From: Phanerodontia chrysosporium
Taxonomy: Eukaryota; Basidiomycota; Agaricomycetes; Polyporales; Phanerochaetaceae
Direction of reading: 5' to 3'
NCBI GenBank assembly: GCA_001910725.1
Contig: MJGA01000003.1
Span: forward strand, 2,108,001 to 2,172,000
DNA length: 64,000 nucleotides
Shown one piece after another: positions 36,336 to 46,976 of the stretch. Numbering within the stretch: the stretch's first letter is position 1; every line of letters begins with the position of its first letter. A program made the translations under genes and the position numbers. Under the pieces are notes generated by a model. The model had not been told where the DNA came from. It worked only from the letters and a program-made list of their open reading frames with translations, and did not search any database.

Positions 36336-39300
36336 TCAACGGATTGTGAGCTCAATGTCACCATAGGGCTCTGTTTGCTTGACACCAAGCAGGTTCTTGG
36401 TTCCTAGAACTGTGATACACATGCTCAGTCACACGTTGGGGTCCAAGATCCATCTCGACCCACCGAGGCAGTGGTAGAATGCAGCAGCAGCGACATGTCT
36501 CGTGCTCGCTTCCACAGGCACAACGTCATTGAATTTGAGTGATGCTGTGGCGGATGGGAATGCATTCAGCTGCATCTTGGCATATCTGGAAAACCGGTTT
36601 CAGCGATTACCGCGGACGCTCGAGTCAAGACATACTCCAGAAAGTTGAACGAATTCCTCTCCAAGGTCATTACACTCGCATCCGACATCTGCGAGTCATC
36701 AGCATTGTTATTGGCGTTACCGCCGGGTACTGAGAGGCAATCATTAATTTAAGAAGGCAGGGAACAGCAGCAGCCCTACCGTCAAACTCGAAAGCGCTTT
36801 CCCGACGAGACGCTGGTGTATCGAAAGACGCAGGCGACTCGGGGACCAGCCCAGCAGTAATGCTGTCCTTGTCAACAGAACTGCCCCGAAGACGCGAGTC
36901 GGCCCGAGCAAAGCTCAGCCGATCACTTCCTCCGCGCGCTGGCACAGCCGCCACTCCAGAGACAGAGGAGCTCACGCCGGCGTTGTCCCAAGGAAAGAGG
37001 TTGGTGCGCTGAGAGCCTGATCTGTAGCTTTCGACGTGTATAGCGTTCGCTTCGAATTGGCTGCCGAGTGCTGAAGGAGGCCGTGAAACACGGCGACCCT
37101 GTCCAGGCTCCTGCGCATTTTGCTGGCGTTAGATCGGAAAGCGGGATTACTGCAAGCCGCCAAAAGAAATTCACCTCCGACGAGCGCATGTGTGAATCGA
37201 GATTCCATTCGTCTCGCATAGCATCTGCGGCAGGTCACATTTCACACCTATAATATATCCCAATAAAGGAACAAGCACGTACCCAGGTTGTCATCGCCAC
37301 CAAATGTCATTGTCGTGCCGAGACAGACGTCTTGCATGGGATAATCCCGTTCATATACTGCACGTTCCTCGGAGACGCTGCGCTCGTCGAGTCTTCGACG
37401 TTTAGTTGGTGGCTCACCTGAGCGGTCCATGAATCATTCCTTTCCGCATAAGCATGGATGGCAGCTGAGGACCTACCCTCAGTCACGAGGTGAAGTCTGC
37501 CAGAACGTGCCTCCACCTGCACCCTGAAGTTCTCCTGCCAGAAGTCCACGAGTACCGGAGCTGCCACTGGGTTTGATACGTCAGTCAGATTCTCGCACTC
37601 ATCATCAAGATATCATACCTCCTCGAGGAGCACCCCATAGCATCTCCTCGATGAGCCGCGCGCTTTCTTTCTCAGCCTTCTTGCGCTCCATCTCACGCTT
37701 TAGCATGGCTTGTCCTTCTAGGTAGTTGGCTCGCGCTCGCTAACGCTCCCATAGTCAGGAGAATAAGCGCACAGGTATACGAATACACCGCACCTCTAAC
37801 TCCTCGTTCGTTAGTTCAGTTCGTGCGTCAAGCAGCAGCCGAACTCGTTTTCCCTTCTTCGGCTGTTTCTGCTTATCACCAGTTATAGCGTCTTGCCCGT
37901 CGAGCTGCGAGCCCAAAGGCGACAAAGGCAGGACGATCGATCCGTCCCTAACAAAATCATCCGCTGCAAGGCACTGTCAGTCAAGGACTGCTCGGACGTT
38001 CGGAACGAACCAACCAATGCGATCATTGTTATCATTCAGCACGGGCTGCGCAGGCTATTCATCGGTATGAACGAGCGCAGAGGAGGCTGTCCATGAATAC
38101 ATACCAGGCGAGAAGCTTTGGCAGATAGCGGTGTGCTAGACGGGCCGTCGTTCATGTCTGAATGTCCGCCGAATTCTCGCATGTCAGGGTCTTCTTGTCG
38201 GAACTGGAATTGATCATCGATGTCTCCGTTGGGCACGGTCATTTCTACGTCCTCGAGGTCCTGTGTAGGGAGCGGGCTATATGCCAAACGCAATCAGGCA
38301 GACTATTAGGACCGAGGGCCGCACCACTGACATGTTTTCAACCTGTTGAGATAGACCCCAGTCATCACCGAGTTCCTTGGCCAGTTCTTCACCGATCTCC
38401 CCGCCTAGGTCCACACCATCGAGGAAGTTGTCGTCAAACTGGAATCCTCCGAACTGAGAGGACGAGGGAATTATGCCGCCAGCGTCCTGTCCAGCTATCT
38501 CGAGGGAGCTAGAGAGCAGATAGCTGTGGTCCTCTTGCAACGTATGCAGATTTGCGCGACCTTGTTCAGCGAGAGATGTAGATCGAGGCTTAGCCTTGCT
38601 CCTCTTCTTAGACTTCCTACCACTCTTTGGGTCATACTCTTCTTCTGACTCGGATTGTTCATCCTCTGTCCCAACGCACGTGAGCGTATTGCGCGAATGA
38701 AGATGCCACAATGAGCCTCTCACCAAGGTTTAATTGAGGGTTTATATGCTCGTCCCAATCCTGCGCGATGGTTGGCAGAGCTCATATATGCAGAGTGTCA
38801 GACTGGGACGCACCCGAAACATGTGGTCAAAGTCCATAGCGAATGCAATGGTGGGATCAGCAATTGCGGTGACCAAGTCGGGGCTGTCTTGCATAAGTCG
38901 CATCATCTACGAGATGATCGACGCGCTCACCGAACACTCGGCTGTCCCATCTGAAGTTGTGCCGCCGCAGATGACGCGACGAAGAGGTCCTGCGTCGCCT
39001 TCTTCAGGGTATTGAAGCAAGACGTGACATCTGTGAGTAGAATCTCCTGCTTGACTATGCACCGCGTTAGTCTAAGGCACGCAGAGTTGCACGGAAGCGC
39101 ATATACCCTTGTAGACGCTGCATTCCGTTGAGTAACTTCGCTCGAGCTACATGATGAAGCAACGTACCGGGTGACGCCGATCATCAGGTTGCTCGAAAGA
39201 CGCAAGGCGAGTGGTTCGGCAGGCTCAGCTATGAGCGTGCATAGCTCGGGAATGTCTGCAGTCAAGACGGAACGCTTGGGCAGTTTCCTGAAGGAGGACT

Positions 39301-39429
39301 TTGCTCCAAGCGTCGCCGCGAGCCTGACCTACGCGTCAGAATGGTGATTGTCATCGAAAGGGAGAGTACGTACCATAATAAACCGTACCCGCTGTCGCGT
39401 CGCGAGAGCAGTTCATTTAAATAGAACAT
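36336..39429 (-). CDS. REC8: REC8-type meiotic cohesin kleisin
   Basis: Alpha-kleisin closing the cohesin ring in meiosis. The N-terminus MFYLNELLSRRDSGYGLLW then LAATLGAKSSFRKLPKRSV and EPLALRLSSNLMIGVTRVYK follows the Rec8 pattern (WLAATLG, LALRLSSNLMIGVTR) rather than Rad21 (WLAAHW). Next come IADPTIAFAMDFDHMF and DWDEHINPQLNL, a basic KSGRKSKKRSKAKPR stretch and an acidic region. The central conserved segment is KKGKRVRLLLDARTELTNEE, EEMLWGAPRG and VLVDFWQENFRVQVEARSG. The C-terminal winged helix that binds SMC1 is FLEYAKMQLNAFPSATASLK, VPVEASTRHVAAAAFYHCL, LGTKNLLGVKQTEPYGDIEL. More than ten introns, including an 11-nt exon (39107-39117). Some middle junctions were not traced base by base. 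Confidence 0.88.
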
Positions 39430-39707
39430 AAATCAGGCGATGGAGAACGTGGCGGCGAAATAGAGAAAGAGCTCGTCGGAGAGGACGGTGAGTAGGAGGT
39501 GAGAGGATGAGAAAGAGAAAACGAGACGACGCTGGGCTTCATATTGGATTTTCTGGAGCGGGGGATGGCAGACTTTGAGTGCGCTTCAATCGAAGTTGAC
39601 GGGAACAGCGCCACGACAGCTTCCACGACACCTGCCATATAGAGCAAAGTCTCCGTGCATCCCAGTCCGCGACAAATCTCTGCACATGTCTACCTGTCTA
39701 TATCGTA

Positions 39708-42164
39708 TCAGCGGTTCGCGTGCCAGCCCACGAGCCGCGCAAAGAGCGTGTCGCGGTCGCCGACCCACAGGAACCGCTCCGTGCGCTCCTCTTCCACTCC
39801 GTTCGCGTCCGGCTCGGTCCAGCGCACCTTCAGTCCCTTCGCCACGCCGCTCTTCTTCACGGCGAGTATACGCTCGAGTTTGATGGAGATCTCTGGCTTG
39901 GATGACGTTAGCGGGGTGAAGTACAGCATCGCGTCGGTGAGCGTGATGAGGCCAGGGCCCTTCCGTTGAGCCGGGAATGCTGCTGATGCGTCAGAAAAGT
40001 TAACGAACATCGTATGCTTCGATGCTTACTATATGTTTGTATGCTCTGCTGGCTTCCCCGAGGCAGGAGTGCGTCTCTAGGCTTGAGAGGATTCACAGCA
40101 GCCCACTTGTCCAGGCTCTTCCAGTTGCTCCCCTTGAAGACCTGCTTCACATCGTCTGCCCACACCTTTGTCTTGATGACCCGACCGCCCCACTTGTCCC
40201 AGTCCACTCCTCTATCCCCAGGGTCGTTCGCAGTCTTCAAGTCCTTCAGCGATTCTCCGTCAGCGAGGTCGACGCGGCTACCGAAAGGTGTCCTATGCTT
40301 CTTCCGTCTAGGCTTGATGGGCAGACCTCGTGCGACTCTCTGCGAGATGAGCTCCATAGCGTATTCCGCGTCCGTAGGCGCGTGTGTGAGAGGCGGTGGA
40401 ATCCTGCATGCCTCGTTAGTTTCATGTGAACTCGACAGAGCGTGGAAGCGCAAACCTTCTGCGGTCCGCCGGGGACATGGCAGCCATAACAGGGATGCCG
40501 TGCCAAAAGAACACACCTAAACCCATAGAAATGCCCTTCACGATGTACTTTGTTGGGACTATCGCAGTGACCAACGCAAGAAGAAGCAATGCCTGCATGC
40601 ATACAAATTAACGACAATTTGACGGGAAGGCAAATGAAACGCATACAAGAGCGTATCCGAAAGAGACGTTCGGGCGACGCCACAGGAATATGCTAAATAG
40701 ACGTCAGTGGTACGGAACGAGGAGACCTGGATTTTCACATACTTCTTGATACGTTCGTGTATATCCGAAATGTCGTTCGCAGCATGCATGATAGGCGTGG
40801 CAACATGTTCAGCCTCTAGAACGGGTGTGATAGTGTCTAGCTCGTCCTGAGCAGTGTCCAATTCGTTTTCGACTTCCGGGGCCTCGTCCACGACAATCTG
40901 GGGCACTGGTGCCTCGACTTCTGGAGTACTGACTGTACTATCAGCAGCATCGGTCTTCGCAGCTTCGGCCTTGGCTTTCTTCTTTGATGCCCTGTATTCC
41001 TTGAATGTGGTCCAGGCATCGTGGACGCTCATCGCGGGGGACGTCGCGACGCGGAGTATGATGCCTCTGCTGAAGTTCTCCGCGAGCTCAACCTCGCGCC
41101 GGTACTGGCGCAGTTCGGCCGCAGTCGGGTATGGGAGATATTTCCTGCGGAGCAGCGCGTAGAGAAGTCGGACGAACAATCCAGCGAGCAGAAGGCCGTT
41201 GTACCACAAGATCCAGAATAGCTAGGTCGCAGCGGGTTTAATTGGTACCTTGACAGATACAAGCAAATATCGCTTACAGTGTAATAGAAGAGGCTCGTGC
41301 CTAAGTCTTTCCAGGTTGCCAGGTTCCATAGCCTCTTCAGTATAGGAAAATATGTTGGCTCCAATGCGAGGAAGAGACGGTTCGCTGCCAGACGCGCCCT
41401 CTTGATCGAGAATGGGCGTTGCGGCGGTTGGGGTGGAGGAAGGTACGCCACCAGTTTCTGTTAACGAACATTTAAGTCCGACGTAAGAAGTCGACAAAGA
41501 TGTCTACTTGCCGACGCGGCCCATGCCGCCAGCCCCAGGCCAGCGTCTTCGGTATCAGTATCACGCGCGAGAGTGGAGGCGGTATCTGGAGGAATTTGTG
41601 TGCTCTGCACGTCTGTCCAGCCACCCTCTTCGTCTTCATCCAACGCTATGTGTTCTGCGTTCAGCTCATGCTCCGGGACGGAGAGCAGCGCTGCTTCAGA
41701 AGGACTCCGTGGCAATTCTACCTCTGTCACGTACTTGTCGAGGTTCAGAATCATAGATGGTGAGCCATTGGTAGACTCACGGCAGAGAAAAGCTTCAGGA
41801 AGCGCTCCAGCTCCTCCTCATCGTAGATGGCTCGTAATTCCTCTGTAGACAGCTCGTTCTCGTCTTTCGTCCGCAGGGAGGCGATATCCTCGTCTTCAGA
41901 CTCGGGGTCAAAGAAATCTTCTACTGACCCCGGGATCCTCTGATACTGGAGGCTCGCTGGCTCAGCGGACGATGTGGACGACGAGGACGAGCTGCTCGCG
42001 GAAGGAGCGATGGTAGGCCTCGGTGCAGAGGCCGCGGGGCTCGGAGGGAGCGATCTCACTGGTGGGCGAGGCGAGCTGAGTGAGCTGGACGCGCTCCGCG
42101 TGCCATCCGGCCTGCGCGAGGGGTGCGCGGGCGGCGGCGGGAAGAACTGCCGACTGTCCGACAT
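39708..42164 (-). CDS. GRAMD4-like GRAM-domain membrane protein
   Basis: The order of parts matches animal GRAMD4: disordered N-terminus, membrane segments, C-terminal GRAM domain. Residues 1-75 are Ser/Pro-rich (SDSRQFFPPPPAHPSRRPDG), then EELRAIYDEEELERFLKLFS and YVTEVELPRSPSEAALLSVP. A conserved block RARLAANRLFLALEPTYFPI, KRLWNLATWKDLGTSLFYY precedes the helix FWILWYNGLLLAGLFVRLLY. A charged coiled coil follows (RQYRREVELAENFSRG, KEYRASKKKAKAEAAKTD), then ALLLLALVTAIVPTKYIV and a hydrophobic GISMGLGVFFWHGIPVMA. The end is GRAM: KGPGLITLTDAMLYFTPLTS, ERILAVKKSGVAKGLKVRW, FLWVGDRDTLFARLVGW. One intron starts with GC (TCG/GCAAGT near 41515), needed to keep frame. Probably at ER or mitochondrial membranes, binding lipid; inferred. 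Confidence 0.75.
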
Positions 42165-42412
42165 GAAGGCTCTCGGGAGGAAAGGTCCCGCGCGGGGCCG
42201 GCGTTTCCCATCACGACGCCACAAAGATGCGTCCCACGTGGACGCAAAGCGCGCTATGACGTCGCTGCAGGAGAGCAACTACATTCGACAGTGCGTGAAG
42301 CGTACATTTTTCATGTCGAGCGCGAGCTGCGACACACGGCCGGACGAGGCAAAGCTACAAATGATGGCGTCCTAGAAGAAAAGGTCTACAGCTAGTTCAC
42401 GAGCTCCGTCTA

Positions 42413-43153
42413 TCACTCCATCTTCGTCTCGCGGCAGTAGTTCTTATGACGCTTCCAGTCTTGGTTCTATCCCAAATCATGAATATCTCGCAGATCGCTA
42501 TCCAAGGCAATAAGCGCTCACCCTACAGTTGGTTGAGCAATACAGGATGGCCTGGGAAGCTTGGTATCAGTTTCTTCCAAGAAACGCGCAGACGAGCGTG
42601 ACTTACTTTGCAGCGTCCGCACCGCGACAGCTCACTGAGGGGCCGAAGAACTTGTGGTTGACACTATGAAGCTAGTCAGTCGAGTCCATGGCGATAACCC
42701 GTACGCTCACCTTAGCATTGCTGCACAGATACTGATTGGGTGAGCCTCCAAGGCGTATACGCCTAGCCTCCTCGAGATCCCCTTTCATCTCGAGTATTAA
42801 GCCATGATTGTCGCGATAGTAGGCGCGATTGTACGGCGAGCCTTCCCGGTTAACGATAGCGAGGGCCTTGCGTACGTTTTCCAGAGCGAGATCAAGCTGC
42901 CCTAGCTGTATGTAGGATTCGGCGAGAGCATTGTAGGTCACAGCCGTGGTCTCCGAATCAGGTCCGACAGTGGCCAGCTTGTGCTCGATGGCTTTTTGTA
43001 GACCTCGACTGCTTCGGCATGCCGCCCCTGACGCTCGAGTGCCATTCCTTGATTGTGCAGCTGTGCTCCGCGCTCGCGCTGTGCCATGACGGCAGGGTCC
43101 GGTGCGCCCCAAAGAGGCTCAAACGAAGTAGAGGCAAAAGCGGGGGCTGCCAT
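42413..43153 (-). CDS. TPR protein with C-terminal MYND zinc finger, one missing base
   Basis: Begins MAAPAFASTSFEPLWGAPDP, then a tetratricopeptide region: RGAQLHNQGMALERQGRHAE, HKLATVGPDSETTAVTYNAL, AESYIQLGQLDLALENVRKA and DNHGLILEMKGDLEEARRIR. The C-terminal exons encode a MYND finger: CSNAKC, ELSRCGRCK, AILYCSTNCRNQDWKRHKNY, CRETKME, with all Cys/His positions of the C-C/C-C/C-C/H-C pattern. The reading frame slips by one at a run of five T (42993-42997, A5 on the coding strand); a sixth would join YKK to AIEHKLATVG. Probable protein-protein adaptor. Four or five exons, about 185 residues. Confidence 0.82.
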
Positions 43154-43670
43154 GATGAGAGGGAGAGATGATTAGTGCAAGATACAAGTGAGCGTTCTCA
43201 AGCGTTGAGACCGCAGTTGGCCGCTATTTGCTCTACAGCCGGATAGAGTTGCTTCCGCTATCGAAAGATCTGGAGTCATAGCCGTTCTGCTCAATCCGGA
43301 TACAGACACGGAAAGCACGTACAGGGGGTGCTGCAGCCTTCGACACCTGACAATGCCGGTAGTACATCATCTCACAGAAGAATGTGCTAGTCAAAGCACA
43401 TCGCCTCAGCGTTAGGTCTGACGTTCCTCGTGCCTTTGCGCGCGTAAAGAGCTGGAGTGCGCTGGAACCGACGAGGCGGATGAAGTCGGTGGCCCGCCTG
43501 CCGGAGGAGGAAGCGCCTGTTTGGCTGTATTTGTCACGGGCGGGAGTGCGTTGGCTGTGGCGCCGGCGAGGTGTGCGTTGCACTCATCCTTGTCTCAACT
43601 CTACAATTATTCTTCTCGTTCCTCCCCATCCATATCCCTTTCCCCGCACGCTCTCTCCGTCGCCGCCAAC
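43154..43670. other. Divergent promoter TPR-MYND / DCP2
   Basis: About 515 nt between divergent starts. A pyrimidine-rich leader runs from about 43590 to the DCP2 ATG. No gene seen. Confidence 0.4.
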
Positions 43671-46114
43671 ATGGCGTCCTCTTCCTCTTCATCGCCAGAG
43701 CTGCCAGTGTCCCGCTCAACAGCAAACGGCCATGCCTCGTCGGTCCAAGCAAGACTACACGAAGTCCTCGAGGATCTCTCAAGGTCCGTTCCGCTGTCAT
43801 GACGTTCCGTCCCTAACTCATAAATACCGCAGTCGCTTCATCCTCAACCTCCCCGAGGCGGAGCTGGCTTCGTTAGAGCGGGTATGTTTCCAGGTGGAAC
43901 AGGCGTAAGTCTCCTACTCCTCTCCAACTTTTGGAAAGACAGCTGTAACGCTTTCCCCAGTCACTGGTACTACGAAGATTTCGTCCGAGAACAAGATCCA
44001 TCCCTTCCAACTATGACTCTCAAGAAATTCTCACACAGTCTCTTCCATGTTTGCCCTCTTCTCAGCCACTGGGGTGACGACCACGAACAAACCTTTCAAA
44101 ACTTCATGGCATATAAAACCCGAGTACCTGTATGCGGTGCGATAATGCTGAACGAGACGTGGGACAAGGTAAGCCAATCGTCTCCCATCTGGTTCCCCAA
44201 AGCGTTGACGCCCTGCCAGTGCTTGCTTGTAAAGGGTTGGAAAGCCACCTCGGCCTGGAGTTTCCCGAAAGGCAAGATCAACGAACAGGAGCCGAGACAT
44301 CGATGTGCAGTACGCGAAGTAAGTGGTCCATTTGCTTCACAAATCGACTGACTAACATGTCGGTCAGGTGTTGGAGGAGACGGGTTATGACCTCGGCGAA
44401 CAGATCAACCCCGCAGATGTCGTGGAACTGTCGATTCGAGATCAATCATTGTCACTTTACATTGTACCTAATGTGCCAGAAGACTACCCCTTCGAGACAC
44501 GAACGCGCAAGGAGATCAGTGTAAGCGACTGTCTGTGTTATCATGTCCCGATACTGAGTGCATTGGAATGCCTAGAAAATCGCCTGGTTCAAACTCCAGG
44601 ATCTCCCAACATGGAAGCGCAACAAGGCCGTTCCCGGAAAGTTCTACCTTATTACCCCTTTCATTGGGTGAGTGCATCGCTTGCCAGGTGTCGCCACTGT
44701 TGCTGAGCGTACCCCAGTCCGTTGAAGGCCTTTATACGCGATAATAAGCCCAAAGATCTCAACCGAAGGAATCGGAGACGATCTCATGCGCCTGCTGAAG
44801 CGGACTCACACGTGTCGAGTGGTGATGATACCCGACCCGCCAATGATGTCCACGATGCCGTCACCGCAGCGCAAGAGTCCAGTTCACAATCATCTGCAGA
44901 TCCTCAGACGCCATCACCTCTCTATAGCGAGCCTGTCGTACACCACGCTACCCAGGACGACAGCACTCAGCAGACTCTGAACCTTGATGCCGTGGACCCT
45001 CATTTCGCTCGGCTACTGACTTCACTCTCTCTATCCGCTTCAGCATCGTCCACTGAGGATGTCCCGAAGGCTCCGGCCAATGGTCAGCCTCCTCCTAGTC
45101 AGCTTGCCTCAAATGGCGCGGAAGCTGTCCACCCAAGGATCCAGTCCCCTGCGACTATCCGACCTCCGCGGACTCCTTCAACAGTACCTGCCGTGTCTCC
45201 TCCGCCCTCACATTCTCGCAAGCCCTCTAGGAACATCTCGTCTCCTTCCCCTTAAAGCAGGCAACTCCGATGCTCACCTGCGTTCCCTACCCAATGGTCC
45301 CGACTGCCAGCCATCACCGTCAGTGCGGCGCTCGGCTGCGGACCTCTCGCCTTACTTGCAACGCGCAAGTACTACTATCCAGGCGGCCATCCCGAAGCAG
45401 ATGAAGTACATCTCAATGCTAGAGAGTCTGGCCAAAGACTCCGAAAGGATGACACCGAAGATCGAACGCCAGCAGGCCGCCCTAGCCATGAACGGACCAT
45501 CCCTCCCCGCTCGGGAACATATGGGTGCCCCTGGTCCGCTGAACACCATGTATGGTGTTCGTGAGGAGTCCCCTGTGATCTATTCATCCGGTCCAGGACC
45601 CTCGTCTACGACGCCTGGTTTCGTGAACCAGGCTGTGCTCCCACCATTCCAATCTGTACCTCAAGCGGCTGCCCATGATCCCTTCACTGTCCGCCCACAT
45701 ACTAGCAACACCTTCCACGCCCCGTACCCGATGCCCCCGCGGCAAGCATTCCGCGAGGAGCAACTCGGCGGTATGCTTCCGCCCAACAACGTCCGCCCGC
45801 CCCTTGGACCGCCAATCGCGCCTTACCCTCCAGGGCGCATGGCGGGCCTCCCATTCCCTCCTCCCCAAGCCTTCCAGGCCCACCGCCCCCCGCAGAACCC
45901 GCAGAACTTGCGCGTCGTGCCGCCTGGCCAACTCGTGCCATCGTCACAGTACACTGAGTCCACGCCCCTTTCTGCGCCGGCGATCTCCCCGACGTTCAAC
46001 TTACCGTCCACCAAGCCCGCTAATAACGCTCATCTCCTTTCTATCCTCAATGGCACAGCACCGCCTCGCGCGCCGACTGTCGACCCCGCCTTCGTCAACG
46101 TCGGCCTTCGGTAA
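43671..46114 (+). CDS. DCP2: mRNA-decapping enzyme subunit 2
   Basis: Removes the m7G cap in cytoplasmic mRNA decay with DCP1. The N-terminal regulatory domain shows SRFILNLPEAELASLERVCF, QVEQAHWYYEDFVREQDPSL. The Nudix domain has VCGAIMLNETWDK, CLLVKGWKATSAWSFPKGKI and the Nudix box ending REVLEETGYD with its metal-binding Glu. Box B follows: KIAWFKLQDLPTWKRNKAVP and KFYLITPFI. The remaining ~450 residues are Pro/Ser-rich and disordered, with MLESLAKDSERMTPKIERQQ, long Pro tracts and a short helical motif AHLLSILNG near the end, like the leucine-rich motifs that bind Edc3. Between about 45200 and 45260 the frame changes from the one ending SRNISSPSP-stop to the one carrying KAGNSDAHLRSLPNGP; an intron or indels are possible and unresolved. 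Confidence 0.88.
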
Positions 46115-46436
46115 TCGTTGCCTCTACCACCCGATGCACCATACTAAACTGTAGCATGACGTTCATTCGTGCCTGATGTCTTTTTTGATGTCTTCCGTTG
46201 GTTGTCCTCGCTTTTTCTTCCACTGCTCTCACTCTCTCGCTTTCCCTCTCTACACTTCTCCCATTCCTCTCTCTCCTCTCGTCTTTGTATCTCGCGCCTC
46301 CTATCTTGTGCTTCCATGTCCGTCTCGAGAACGAGCACAGACCTCTACACTCCTTTTTCTCTTTGCGCCCTGATCTGCGCCAGCGGCCGGTCTGCCCACC
46401 TGCGGCCGCGCCAGTTTCTCCTACCCCCGCTCCGGC

Positions 46437-46535
46437 GTACAGTCTCTACACGTTCATTGTATAAAGTATACAGTATTTGGTTATTGGCGATAGGTTGTAG
46501 CTACATACATACGCACCCCTCCTGAAACGTCCTGA
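46437..46535 (+). repeat. Diverged direct repeat, copy 1
   Basis: Roughly 70 percent similar by eye to 46807-46905. Non-coding, downstream of DCP2. Confidence 0.5.
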
Positions 46536-46806
46536 TGTACTTACCGAATATCATCGTACGATCGGTTCATGCGACCGAGTATTGTTGCACCCCATCATCT
46601 TTGTTGTCTGCGTTGTGACCTTCGATCGGAGTCCTTCAAGCTTCAGGGATCGAGGCAGGGCAGTATGGTGGCTTAGAGGCGTATCAGAGACTCTTCCTGA
46701 AGCTGGTGCGCACAAGTCATCCAGGGATATACGAGCCTTCCTTGACTCGCTGAAGGTTCAGATTGCAATCCGTTCCCCTTGACTTCCACCTCTTTTCATG
46801 CGCGGC

Positions 46807-46905
46807 TCGTACATTCTCTCACATTTATTGTACGGGGTACACAGTATGTTGCTATTGGCGGCTGGTTGTGGCTCCATACATGTATGCTCTCCTAAGAAGT
46901 CCTAG
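46807..46905 (+). repeat. Diverged direct repeat, copy 2
   Basis: Partner of 46437-46535, offset 370 bp. Confidence 0.5.
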
Positions 46906-46976
46906 TGCCGTTATACGGTCTGTCACTGGCGAGCGAGTGATTACACCTATTCACGTCTACCTATCGCACTAGTCGT

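Larger units (their letters stand above)
46115..46976. other. Intergenic with a diverged direct repeat
   Basis: DCP2 3' flank. Positions about 46437-46535 and 46807-46905 resemble each other over roughly 100 bp (shared blocks such as CATTTATTGTA-like, GTAYACAGTAT, CTATTGGCG, GGTTGTRGCT, CATACAT). No gene recognised. Confidence 0.5.
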
